This document shows, in pieces, positions 10,874 through 19,999 of a DNA stretch of 30,332 nucleotides. Under the pieces are notes generated by a model. It searched no databases. It saw only the letters and a list, made by a program, of their open reading frames with translations, and was not told the DNA's origin. Within the stretch, counting starts at the first letter, position 1; each line of letters starts with the position of its first letter. The DNA is taken from assembly GCA_033557675.1 (NCBI GenBank), contig JAWQRM010000113.1:1-30332 (forward strand). Direction: 5' to 3'. Both the position numbers and the translations under genes were made by a program. Source of the stretch: Coptodactyla brooksi (lineage: Eukaryota; Arthropoda; Insecta; Coleoptera; Scarabaeidae).

Positions 10874-11135
10874 TCATCTTATTTGTCTTAATTGTAGCAA
10901 ATCTGGTATTTCGTTCATAATTTGCACGTACATCTCTTTTACTGTTGGAATGTTTTTTCTGTCCGTTTTTGGTTTAGATGGCCCCACGTGTCCTTTACTT
11001 CGTTTTTCTGCAGACACCCTTTTAACCGTTGATTTGCTTACTACTATAGCTTTCGCAGTTCTTTCCACCGCCTTGTCCACCGCAATTAGTAGGACCACCA
11101 TTATTTTTTCTAATTTCTGACGTTTATGATTGCTT
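10874..11135 (-). pseudogene. Transposase N-terminal HTH fragment inside the foldback element
   Basis: The minus frame reads AVDKAVERTAKAIVVSKSTVKRVSAEKRSKGHVG in pieces: a helix, VSKSTVKRV as the recognition helix, and a basic Lys/Arg tail. Just upstream in another frame is NNGGPT, comparable to DNGSP in the element at 7380-8352. This suggests the same transposase family. No DDE core follows, so the element would be non-autonomous. Confidence 0.6.
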
Positions 11136-11218
11136 GTTTCACCTCCTTGTTACAATATTTTGGTATCTTTTTGACGTACAAAATGTTGTACAAGGTGACT
11201 TTAACAAGGCGCGTATAA

Positions 11219-11250
11219 TTTGAATTGGAATAGATTTATTCCAATTCAAA
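11219..11250. repeat. Perfect 14-bp stem hairpin
   Basis: TTTGAATTGGAATA, loop GATT, then TATTCCAATTCAAA. It sits inside the foldback element upstream of the transposase fragment. Confidence 0.9.
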
Positions 11251-11340
11251 TGACCTGGGTAAGTAGCATAACCTATAGTTATCTACACCTTCAGATATTG
11301 GTATCCTGACTCTTAAAAGCATGTGTACACTTGTGTTACA

Positions 11341-11370
11341 GAATGCTAACACAAAAATGTGTTAGCATTC
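11341..11370. repeat. Perfect 13-bp stem hairpin at the inner edge of the right arm
   Basis: GAATGCTAACACA, loop AAAA, then TGTGTTAGCATTC. The matching left arm near 10460 has AGAATGCTAAAACATTTT, so the hairpin lies at or near the inner boundary of the arm. Confidence 0.9.
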
Positions 11371-11569
11371 TTTGGAACTTAATTGCATTCGCGTCCGATA
11401 AAGCGTTTATGAGGTAACGACATAGTACAAAAGTGCGATTATCACCCAAATATTGCAAGAAATGATAAATATAAAATTGCAAGAAATAAATGTCGATTGC
11501 CACGAGGTCTTTTTCAATTTTTTCCGTGGGGTACTTTCAGAAATATAAGCTTTCAAACATGGGGCTCAA

Positions 11570-12330
11570 TACTTTTGAATCCGATGGTAACATCTTATAC
11601 GTTTACTCTGCAAACTACCACAAACCAAATCTGTCCAGTTTTTCCATTTAGTAAGTAATGCCGTACGGTAACCATCAAATAAAAATGGAGAGTGGAGAAA
11701 GAAAAGTGATTGCTGTACCGGAATAGAGGATTCACTTCCCCGCGAAGGCTAAATCTTTCGTGGTCGATACTGCAGGAAAGTTACGTTGAAAATCTCTTAA
11801 TTACCTGAAAACCTCGTCACTCAATCAGACTTTCTGTGGAAGGCCAATTTAAAATGTGAAAATAGACGAAAACGTAACGCTTCTATGGATCTACATCAGT
11901 GGTGACTTTTTGCGAAAGTCGCTTTCATATTAGTCGAAAAATCAGTCATTATATTCCACTAAGAAAAATTAAGTCAAATATCCTAGACAGCTATCCTAAA
12001 CAGTTATTCTATGTAGTTCCATTCAAATATTCGAAAATATAATATACATTTACAATTGAAATAAATAAAATCGTTTTTCCGTATTTTGGTACCTCTTTGT
12101 AATTTATTAACAAAAGTTATCATAAGGCCATCTATGAAGGTAAGTTGAAAGAAAATATCAATGAAATATTATTGCAGTGTAGCTATTAATTATTTTTAAT
12201 TGAAGTAGTTCCCTTCTATTAATTGTTAAAATTGATAGTTATGTATCGACAGCGATCGATAAGTCTCTGATTTGCAATGTCATAAATTGTTTTTTTTTTT
12301 CACAATAAAAATTGAAAAATCATACAATTT
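11570..12330. other. Non-coding stretch
   Basis: No protein or RNA gene is visible. The part from 11640 to 11900 is CpG-containing and non-repetitive. From 11940 onwards it is AT-rich. Confidence 0.4.
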
Positions 12331-12344
12331 ATTTGCCCAGTTAC

Positions 12345-12560
12345 CGACAGTACACTTTAGTATTGGTCGTGGTATTCTCCGAAAGAATTTGAAAAGAGTT
12401 CCCTAAAATTTTGCAAACTTGCAGTTTTACAAATTTTTGCACAAAAATCTGAAAACCAGTTTGCAAAAAATCATGTAATTTGGACAGTACACTTTAGAAT
12501 TGATCGTGGTATTCTCCCAAAAATGTGTAAAAGAGCTCCAAAAATATATAAAAATATATA
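12345..12560. repeat. Diverged direct duplication around ACAGTACACTTTAG
   Basis: Segments starting near 12348 and 12484 share ACAGTACACTTTAG, TCGTGGTATTCTCC and a following AAAAGAG..CCxxAAAA pattern. The copies are about 136 bp apart. They resemble tandem copies of a mobile element's terminal region, next to the mariner fragment. Confidence 0.65.
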
Positions 12561-12577
12561 AATTTACAAAAAAAATT

Positions 12578-12755
12578 GCAAACTTTAGCAAAAAATTTTG
12601 CAAACCTATTTTGATACCGGTATTCTGTCAATACATCTTCTCCATACACATCTAATAAAGTACACGACTAACTCTTTTCTGGCTTGAACGGTATTTTTAC
12701 CTTTTTTGTAATAAAAAAGCAAAATGTACCGAGATTGCTGTTCTTGATTCTCCAT
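12578..12755 (-). pseudogene. Mariner transposase N-terminal fragment
   Basis: From an ATG at 12755 the minus strand reads MENQEQQSRYILLFYYKKGK, then TVQARKEL. After a one-base shift it reads LDVYGEDVLTE and RFAKFF. This is the first HTH of a mariner transposase (compare MEN...RHILLFYYRKGKNAVQA...CAVYGE). The remainder of the gene is missing. It belongs to a different mariner lineage from the copies at 4150-4975 and 16545-17400. Confidence 0.8.
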
Positions 12756-12869
12756 GTTTCGTAAAACACAAAAAGAAAACAATTGCACAGAACCGAACAA
12801 AATATTTTCACACATAAACTTTGCAACGTCAGTTGTCAGAATATAGAAAATGCATATACGGTTTAAAAT

Positions 12870-12960
12870 GAAGTTGATGGTATATACTATATACCGTAGT
12901 ATAGTATATTGTATATTATATACTGTACTGTATACTGTATATTATATTGTATACTATAAT
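12870..12960. repeat. TA-rich TATACTGTATAT microsatellite
   Basis: Irregular repeats of TATACT, TATAGT, TGTATAT and ACTGTATA make an almost self-complementary tract. There is no coding meaning in either strand. Confidence 0.8.
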
Positions 12961-13422
12961 CTGAATATATCCTCACAATTCAATTTAGAATTTTATGTAG
13001 GAATCAAAAATGTCATTTTTACTTTCTCTTAAGAGAAAGTATTGCATTCGTAAAAAATCGATGTCCAGATTTTGATGGATCTTAACGAATTAGGCTTTTT
13101 GTAATCTATTTATGCTGTTCTTGGTGGTTGATTCGTCCGTCCATCTCTCCGTCGTGTGTTGGTTTTAGATTGCCACGTTAGACAATATTTATATTTTACA
13201 TACAAGCTAGTTATCATATAATCTGGTCACAATAAGGGTTTCGTAAAAATTGTACATATGGTTGAGTTACTTAACCTAAACATTTTTTGACTTTTTGTAA
13301 CAAAATATATTTTTGTAATCTACATAAAATTGTGAGTAAAAAACTGTAAGTACATACTGATAGTAAGTATAAACTGATAGTACATACTTAAAATCAACAG
13401 GTCTCGAGTTATAAGCATAATT

Positions 13423-13500
13423 GGTAAAAATACATCCCTATATATAGTCCTATGGGACGAAATATATAGGGGTAAAAATACATCCCTATATATTTCGTTC
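13423..13500. repeat. Direct and inverted repeats of a 23-bp unit
   Basis: GGTAAAAATACATCCCTATA with a TAT tail occurs at 13423 and again at 13471, 48 bp apart. Between them, ACGAAATATATAGGG (13457-13471) is the inverse of CCCTATATATTTCGT (13484-13498). This gives a small hairpin plus a direct repeat. Confidence 0.85.
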
Positions 13501-13871
13501 TTAATCTCGGGTATAGCTTTCTTTAGAAAAAAATGTTTCAAATAAAGGTTGGTTAAATCAAACTCTTCACAATTTGAACAGTTCGGTTTATTTTAAAAAT
13601 TATCCATCTTCAGATTTATAAATAGAACACCCTATATATTATGATATATTTGTAAGATTTGACGGCCATTTTAATTATTATTTTGTCAGTTTTAAATCGC
13701 AGCGTTTGGGAATTATTACACATTGTTGAAAAAAGATACGACAGGTACGAATGGAAATTTTATTTACAAATTATTTTTTATATTTAAACCAGGTGCAAGG
13801 TAGGAGCAAGGTTAATTAAGCTTAAAATCGCTACATTTATCAAGATTAAAAAATTATGATTAAATATTAAA

Positions 13872-14085
13872 AATCAGTCTAGACGAGAAGTGAAATCTGA
13901 AAATAAAACTCTGCAACTATTTTTTTCTTTTTCCAGTTTTGGTGTGGTGGTGGCATTGTTCAACTTTATTACTAAGCTAAAAGTTCCCAAATCCACAACT
14001 TCAACACAAAAAGGTCTCAGCATTGCATGGTATGACAACAAAATAATGTTATTGAAATGGCGGGACAAAAGAAATGTGGTATAAA
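13872..14085 (+). pseudogene. Possible piggyBac-like transposase fragment
   Basis: The frame opened at 13890 reads ALFNFITKLKVPKS, then QKGLSIAWYDNKIMLLKWRDKRNVV and a stop. PiggyBac transposases have, near the end of the catalytic core, LxxxLxxxK..GTxRxNRKG...GE..W..xxxxxxLKWxDKRxVxxLST. The fit of LLKWRDKRNV and the upstream LFNFITKLK is suggestive, but the CGTxRxNRKG block is not recognisable. The opposite strand is also open for 64 codons. It could be chance. Confidence 0.4.
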
Positions 14086-14099
14086 TATTATGGTGAAAA

Positions 14100-15700
14100 A
14101 GACTAATCGGTGTTGACAGAAGCGATGGAATAATTACATGATATATTAATGCAAACCTTATACATATTCAAAAGGTTATACAATTTTACTCTACATTCTT
14201 TCTTCATTAGATTAGATCGCGATAAATGAGGTACAACACTTCAAGCTGAAATGCATTAACTATTGCTTTAAATTTGTAACATATTTAAATCTTCCCAAAA
14301 CATGAACAAGGTCAAGTAACAAACAATACCATATGGGAATTATCAAATATTAGAAGAATCTACAGAAGACTATAAGATGATTATAAGTTAAACTATCAAA
14401 GAAAAAGAATTAAAAATTAAAAAGTTTTCCTACCGTATATCACAAAATTGGAAAATCGTTTCTTCCAGTACCTCGAGCTGCAGGCTTTGAGTGTAAATGC
14501 AAATTAACATAAATGTTTAAAAAGACGTAATAGTAACATTCAATACCTCTAACATAATTTATATTACGCCTGTCCATTATAATGTATCACTAGTGGGATA
14601 AACTTTGCTTTGAAATACTAGCTCTCAATGTATACATGGATGTAACCATCTCGTTCTCCGTAAATCCAAATCCTTTTCCTACCTTCCAGCCATGCAAAAA
14701 TATGAAGTATTTAGTTTAACCGGTGGCCCTCAAAGACTTCCTGAAAGGAATGCGGCAAGGACATGAATAGGGGTTTCAAAAGGATTTTCAACGTATCTCA
14801 CGACATCCAAACTCTTACTTAAATAAAGAGAACAATGCCCCCTTTACCACATTGACTATTATTGTGATTACTTAGGCGAAATATACGCAAATTTTGAAGA
14901 CGTTACAGGGTGTAAACTACAGTAAAACAGAAGAATTTTATTGGGTAATGTATGCAAACAATGTTTGTTATTTGACCTTTTTTGTCTGAGCCAATATTTT
15001 GCTTTACAATTTAAAGCTTCATTAAGGCTAACAAAATGGTCTATAAAACCGAAAATTGACTAACTTGGCAAAAGGAGACTTCAAACAATGTAAAAACATT
15101 AAATTGAATAAAATTTAATAATGAAAACAGCAGTTCACATGTTAAAGAAGTAACCTTTCTTAATGTGTAAACTACTATTTTCATTACTAAATATAAATGT
15201 TAAATTTATGAAATCATTGTTAAATTTACTCCTTGTTCTTCAAAAAGAATTCAAGAAAATGGCTATGTAATTCCTTAGAATGCATTTACTATTCTTATTG
15301 TATTATTTTTTTTCGCGTCATCCCTTGTAACATTTTTTGCGAGTACCCATTAGGTATTAATGTGTCTTTCATTTGATTGATCTGATAGTGGTTGAGATCT
15401 AAGCATTACTGTTTTTAGTACAGAACTGAGTTGAGTTCTTTATATTACAATGTCAGCTCATGGTTTTTCAGCAGTTCTTGTGATGGCTTTGGATTTAACT
15501 TCCAAGTTCACAAAACAGAAGTTCACTTTCTGTTTTACTTAATAAAGGTCACTATATATATATTTTCCTCAAGGAGATAAAAATCTACACACACCGGAAA
15601 CATGACAATAAACAAACGTTTAACAATAACGGTGTCTGTCACATGTAAACCGAAACTTTCAGGTAAAAATAAAATTCAGCAATTCTAGCACAAGAAGCAT
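14100..15700. other. AT-rich non-coding stretch
   Basis: No gene, RT or transposase motif was recognised in about 1.6 kb. The only structure seen is the inverted repeat at 15119-15186. Confidence 0.45.
15119..15186. repeat. 31-bp imperfect hairpin
   Basis: The arms 15119-15149 and 15156-15186 share TAATGAAAA, AGTT and ACA blocks. They differ at about half a dozen positions, mostly transitions. The loop is 6 bases. It could be a small MITE core. Confidence 0.65.
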
Positions 15701-15719
15701 CGAATTTCCAGTTTTATAA

Positions 15720-16090
15720 TAAAAACGAAAAACGCTAGTGGATGGAATTCTATTCAACTACTGGAAAAAAATCCTAGAAAACGTTTTTAATAATACTGCA
15801 ATTTTAAATCAACATTTTAATAGATGGTCATGTCAGTTATGTTGTATCCGGGGAAATGGAAAAAGTGACGAATACGTAATTGAAGGCGATTTTACAGAAA
15901 ATTACGTTTTCGTTATTCAGAATGCTGCACCTGGGTTCAATTGGAATTATAACTAAGCTAGGATTTCTTCCGCAGTATTTCATTCTGATTGTACTACAGA
16001 GTATAAAAGTGTGGTTATTATTTCATCTCGTTTAATTCACGAATACCTTGTTTATATATTTCTCGGTATAATAATTTTTCACCTTCACCG
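15720..16090 (+). pseudogene. Fragment of an insect transposon protein with GDFxENY motif
   Basis: The frame at 15738-15956 reads WKKILENVFNN, then YVIEGDFTENYVFVIQNAAPGFNWNYN and a stop. Beyond the stop the same frame continues as CTTEYKSVVIISSRLIHEY. Repetitive insect proteins with GDFSENYSFxxQDAxQGxHWNN followed by a ...VIISDxLxHD segment are known from transposable elements. I recall the pattern but cannot assign a superfamily. The Asp and Glu of GDFTEN remain. Confidence 0.5.
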
Positions 16091-16545
16091 AATACCATAG
16101 CTTATTTTCGGGTTACGCTCACAGCACTTTAATTCACCCATTTATATTTGAATATACAATTGGGTTTGATAAATGTTTGTTACATTAAATTATAAATTTA
16201 AGATTACGGATTAGGTACATGCCTTCACATCGTCAAATTTATCATTTAGTCACTCATATCTGACGGTCTTATAAATTATGAGAATTGAGTGGAAGGGGTA
16301 ATTATATTCTAAAAATAGATAAATCTGATTTGATTCAAAGGGGTTTCTGGTAAAATTTTAAAAGATAAGTTTTAGTCATATTCATAATAATAGTTAATAT
16401 ACCTTGCATGCTAAAAATTTCGAGATTTACACAGTATGACAGTTCAATAACAAGAATTTTTAGATATAGAAGAAACATTGAATTATGTTTAAAAGTTATT
16501 TTTATTCTAAATAGGTTCCATTTAACTCAATACTAATATTTTCAG
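16090..16545. other. AT-rich non-coding stretch
   Basis: No motif was recognised between the GDFxENY fragment and the mariner copy. Confidence 0.4.
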
Positions 16546-17400
16546 TTTAAGGAAAAGAAAATAGTCACACAGTGATATATCAGGTGAATACCGTGGGTTG
16601 TTAATGACACAGATATTTTTTTAGTCAAAAATTCAGGAACTTTTAACGTCTTATCTGGTGGTGCATTTTCCTGCTGAATATTCAGGCCTAACACGTACAA
16701 TTCTTGACCACAAATGATGTAAAGCTGCTAAATAATATTCTCCATTGACAGTTTTACCTTGTGGAACAAATTCCTTGTAGACGATCCTTGTGAATCATAA
16801 AAAGTAATCAAAATTGTCTTGATTCCTGACTTCTGTAAACGCAATTTCTTTGGATTTGGCTCGCCTTTCGACTTCTAAGACCTTTAAATATGATACAGAA
16901 ACTAAGTGTCATTCTGCAGATTGACGCTTAGTTTCTGGATCATATTTAAAGCACCATGTTTCATCACCAGTTATGATCGAATAAAAAAAATTATTTTTAG
17001 CAGTTTTAATGAAGTCTTTATAGTGCTCTACACGAGCAATTTTTTGGTCATCATTTAATGCGGAACAAAACGTGCACAAACTTTTCTTTTCCCCAAATAT
17101 TGAGTCAAAATTCTTTAGCCAACTTTTTCACAGTAAAATGTTCGTCGGTAGCAATGATTTCACGGATTATTTCTACCAATTCAGCACGATTTCTACTTTC
17201 TGGACGACCAGGCCTTTCATCTTCATTTAAATCTTCACGACCATTTTTAAAACAATTGAACTATTCATAAACTCTAGCTTTAGACATACAATCATCACCA
17301 TATACTTTTTTCATCAATTCGTAAGTCTCACCACGCCAATTTTTCCCATTTTTCCCAATTTTAAACAAAATTTAATATTTGCTCTCTATTCCATATCCAT
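16545..17400 (-). mobile_element. Mariner transposon copy, 3'-truncated
   Basis: From an ATG at 17400 the minus strand gives RANIKFCLKLGK, NWRGETYELMKKVYGDD, CMSKARVYE, a stop, FKNGREDLNEDERPGRP, then VEIIREIIATDEHFTVKKLA, YDPETKRQSAEWHLVS, VYKEFVPQGKTVNGEYYL, RIVRVRPE and QENAPPDKTLKVPEFLTKK. It ends with RYSPDISLCDYFLFLKLK. This covers most of a mariner transposase. The HDNAP Asp is changed to Glu. The last Asp in SPDxxxCDY remains. Several stops and frameshifts are present. The copy stops at about 16545, before the usual C-terminus. Confidence 0.88.
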
Positions 17401-17530
17401 AACAATATGCACCGACATGGAGCAAGAGCATGTAAGGAAAGCTAAAATATGATGATTTAACCTAACTTACTTCTATACCAAGTTGTACCCTTGAGAAATT
17501 ATAGCCCTTCGAAGTGAGGTTAAAAATTTC
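17400..17530. repeat. Left terminal inverted repeat of the DUF4817-type element
   Basis: It matches the inverse of 18711-18850 over about 120 bp with roughly 85-90 percent identity by eye. The outermost 20 bp are more diverged and abut the ATG of the neighbouring mariner. Confidence 0.85.
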
Positions 17531-17546
17531 GAAGTTGATTAGGGCT

Positions 17547-17582
17547 AATGCACCCTTAAATTGGAACATTTAAGGGTGCATT
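17547..17582. repeat. Perfect 15-bp stem hairpin
   Basis: AATGCACCCTTAAAT, loop TGGAAC, then ATTTAAGGGTGCATT. It extends with a 2-base bulge through GCTAA/TTAGC. It lies just inside the left terminal repeat of the surrounding element. Confidence 0.9.
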
Positions 17583-17945
17583 TTAGCATGATTGATTTTT
17601 TAGCATGTGAGCGCATTTAATAAATTATTATTCTAATTTTATGGGAAATTTAATTTTAAAACTTTTCTTACTTTTGTTATTTTTCAAAAAACTTCGTCGT
17701 TTTGAAGAAAAACGTAAATTACTAAAGACACGTATTTTATCCATGTTACTTAAAATCATCGAAAATTCAGCAGTTGGCTGTGAAATTGTATGTTAAATTT
17801 AAAAGCCAGCAAACAAGTGTTAATAAAAATAATTTGATAGGAAAAGAAACCACTTAAACAATAGAAACAAAAATTTGCTAACGATAATTTATAGAAATTG
17901 TTCAAAATGATCACCGTTTTCTCTCTGACATAAATTTATTTTTCG

Positions 17946-18182
17946 TCAAAAATTAAAGTCTACTCTTTCCATTAACTGCTGATCATTTCTTATAAAGTTA
18001 TATTTATTTGTAATACAATTCCACAACTCTTCTCGGGACGCCACTGGTGAAGAACACACAAACTCTTTTAGTGTTCCCCAAGGAAAGTAGTCACATATGT
18101 TCAAGTCTTGTGATCGTGGGGGCCAAGCTTGTGGCCAATTATTTCCTCGTCCAATCCGTTTATTTGGTAAGAGTAACGACAA
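17946..18182 (-). pseudogene. DUF4817-type transposase, C-terminal part
   Basis: 78 codons read GRGNNWPQAWPPRSQDLNIC, then DYFPWGTLKEFVCSSPVAS and REELWNCITNK. In the Tc1/mariner superfamily the segment WPPRSPDLxxxDYFLWGxLK carries the third catalytic acidic residue, and the Asp residues of QDL and CDYF are kept here. The frame is open to its stop, ending VDFNF. Confidence 0.8.
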
Positions 18183-18230
18183 TTTTCTTTTGAAAATGAA
18201 TGTCTTGACTTAAAATAAACTGACAGCAGG

Positions 18231-18449
18231 TCACGGTGGCCCTATTTCAATAGCACGTTCTCGAATGTTACTGAAAAATTTGCCTGTTTCTCGAGCCCGT
18301 CTTTCAACATTAGAAAATGTTCCTCTATGAGGAACCACACGAGTAAGAAATCTCCAATATTCTTCAACATTCCTTTTACAGTTACCTCCACAGAAATCTA
18401 ACACTAATAACATGTCAACTTGTTCGCTAAGTGAGAATTTCCCGGCCAT
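18231..18449 (-). pseudogene. DUF4817-type transposase, N-terminal HTH part
   Basis: From an ATG at 18449 the frame reads MAGKFSLSEQVDMLLVLDFC, then NCKRNVEEYWRF, RVVPHRGTFSNVERRARETG. This is the HTH domain (Pfam DUF4817 type: xSxxExxDMxxVYGxxxxNxxxAxxxYxxxFPxRxxPxxxTFxxxxxRLRETG). It would bind the terminal inverted repeats. The frame ends at GPP, close to the C-terminal piece. Confidence 0.75.
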
Positions 18450-18710
18450 TTCAAAACAGTCAGTAAAGAATTACGAAAATCGAATAACTTTATTTCTTGA
18501 TTGTCAAGTTTGACGTATAATTTCATAGCCAACTGGTGAATTTTCAATCATTTTAGGTAACGGATAAAATTTGCATTATCCATAATCAACCCTTTAGCAT
18601 TCTTTAATTGATCTCTATTTACAAAAAGATAAATGCCCTTAGTAGACTTAGAACGTCTACCAGATTTGGGTTCCCTAAGTTAAAGTATTATTGAAATATT
18701 AATTATTTTT

Positions 18711-18850
18711 GAAATTTTTAACCTCACTTTGAAGCGCTATAACTTCTCAGGGGTACAACTTGGTATAGAGGTAAGGTGGGTTAAATCATCATATTTTAGC
18801 TTTCCTTACATGTTCTTGCTCTGTGTTGGTTCTTATGCGAATCACCCTGT
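18711..18850. repeat. Right terminal inverted repeat of the DUF4817-type element
   Basis: It is the inverse of 17400-17530. The end ATCACCCTGT carries the same CAGGGTGA motif (inverted) as the termini of the MITE at 5011-5418. Confidence 0.85.
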
Positions 18851-18941
18851 ATATGTTCGATAGATGGCGCTACGCGTTCTATGATTTAAATTAAAATTCT
18901 CGTTATTTAATTGTCATTCTGTCTATAAAGACTTAATAACT

Positions 18942-18991
18942 ATGTATTACATTTAATTAAGTTTTTTAAGACTTAATTAAATGTAATACAT
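18942..18991. repeat. Perfect 21-bp stem hairpin
   Basis: The core arm GTATTACATTTAATTAAGT (18944-18962) and its exact inverse at 18971-18989 extend by two further pairs outward, with an 8-base loop. It is very AT-rich. It is likely a small foldback or MITE remnant. Confidence 0.9.
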
Positions 18992-18999
18992 TAAATGTA

Positions 19000-19770
19000 T
19001 TGCATTACAAAAAGATTCTTATTGCGAAATTCCAAAAAGTTTCAAAAAAATTGTGTGAAATCAGTAGTATTTTCATGACAAACTCCGTGAATAAAAAGTG
19101 TATTCGTTAATCTGAAATGTAATCAATGTTAGTTAAGGAAATGTTGTCATGTAATATCACAATTATAATTTAATTAGGCGCCTGACTTCTTGGTACATAC
19201 ATATTTGAAAATCTGTTAACTATATGTGTTAACTATTAGGCCACGTTTCCACGTACAAACTCATTATCTTTCCTAACCATAATTATAGCGCTTTCATTAC
19301 TGACTCTCTTTGCTTTGTTAATTGCATATTAATCCATCAATACCGTTCGAAAGACGATGCTCATTAATAAGCGAACGGCTCATCGGGAAACTAAATCCGA
19401 TATTTAGTAGGGCGTTAATACATTCCAACGGAGCGAGAGCGAATCCTATATTAGTGCCGAAACGATCGATTGATGGACGGCAATCACATTTCTAGGGTTT
19501 TGATATTAGTGCGATAATCACCAAATGTAATAATGCTACTCTAAAGGTATGCCTATGCAACCATAATCGCGGAAAATGTATAATTGATTGAGGTAAATCT
19601 GGTGTAGGAGATTGATATTAATGCCGGTTCTAGTTTCAGCTACAAAATTAAAAATGAAGTGCCCAAGTGCTTTGAAGTGCACTGAGGAAAAAAATATTTT
19701 TCTTTATGGCATTTATAATCTTCTAACGGATTGAGACGAAGGATCATTCTTTGGTAAATCCAAAATTGAT
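19000..19770. other. Non-coding stretch with CpG-rich block 19190-19560
   Basis: No TE motif is visible. From 19340 to 19500 CpG is frequent in an otherwise AT-rich setting, and homeodomain-like TTAATCC and ATTAAT words occur. It is a candidate conserved non-coding element. This is inference from composition only. Confidence 0.4.
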
Positions 19771-19985
19771 ATCGCAAAACGAACGTGGTGATAACATTCA
19801 TCAATAAAATATTCATTAGTTGGAAGAGCACAAAAGGTTTAGCTAGAAAAAAACTTGCGATAAAACGTACATATAAAAGCGGCAATAAATGTCGATATGT
19901 GTTGATAATTGAGTACGGTTTACTGAATATGTACAAGACCTGCATGCAAGTGACATACGGGAACAATGGAAATCAGTGGACAATA
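19770..19985 (+). pseudogene. Possible piggyBac-like transposase core fragment
   Basis: The frame 19785-19994 reads ITFINKIFISWKSTKGLARK, then LAIKRTYKSGNKCRYV, and CMQVTYGNNGN. PiggyBac cores have (V/I)DExMxxFKGR...xxxKPIKRGxKxWxxCD..GYxxxFxVYTGKxGN. The order and spacing match moderately, with the catalytic VDE Asp read as Asn. An open minus frame of 108 codons overlaps and shows no family motif. Uncertain call. Confidence 0.4.
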
Positions 19986-19999
19986 GTTCTATAGATGTA

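Larger units (their letters stand above)
10054..11565. mobile_element. Hairpin-rich element with long inverted arms
   Basis: Two blocks of inverted homology link 10340-10470 with 11371-11480 (including GATAATCGCACTTTT and AAACGCTTTATCGGACGCGAA) and 10100-10182 with 11484-11565 (including AAGCTTATATTT and CGGAAAAAATTGAAA). The left arm has about 160 bp extra between the two blocks. The interior carries a transposase N-terminal fragment (11101-10874) and several perfect hairpins. The exact outer ends and target duplication are not visible. Confidence 0.75.
17400..18850 (-). mobile_element. DUF4817-type Tc1/mariner-like element with about 130-bp terminal inverted repeats
   Basis: The terminal inverted repeats at 17400-17530 and 18711-18850 share AAGCTAAAATATGATGATTT, CTATACCAAGTTGTACCC and GAGGTTAAAAATTTC. 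Between them two minus-strand frames encode the start and end of one transposase. The right end reads ATCACCCTGT, followed by AT. About 50 bp separate the two protein halves, so the centre of the transposase, including most catalytic residues, has been deleted. Confidence 0.85.

Noticed and set aside
19640..19966. Minus-strand ORF of 108 codons rich in hydrophobic residues
   Set aside because: It overlaps a possible piggyBac-like frame on the plus strand, and its hydrophobicity is explained by antisense of an AT-rich Lys-rich frame.
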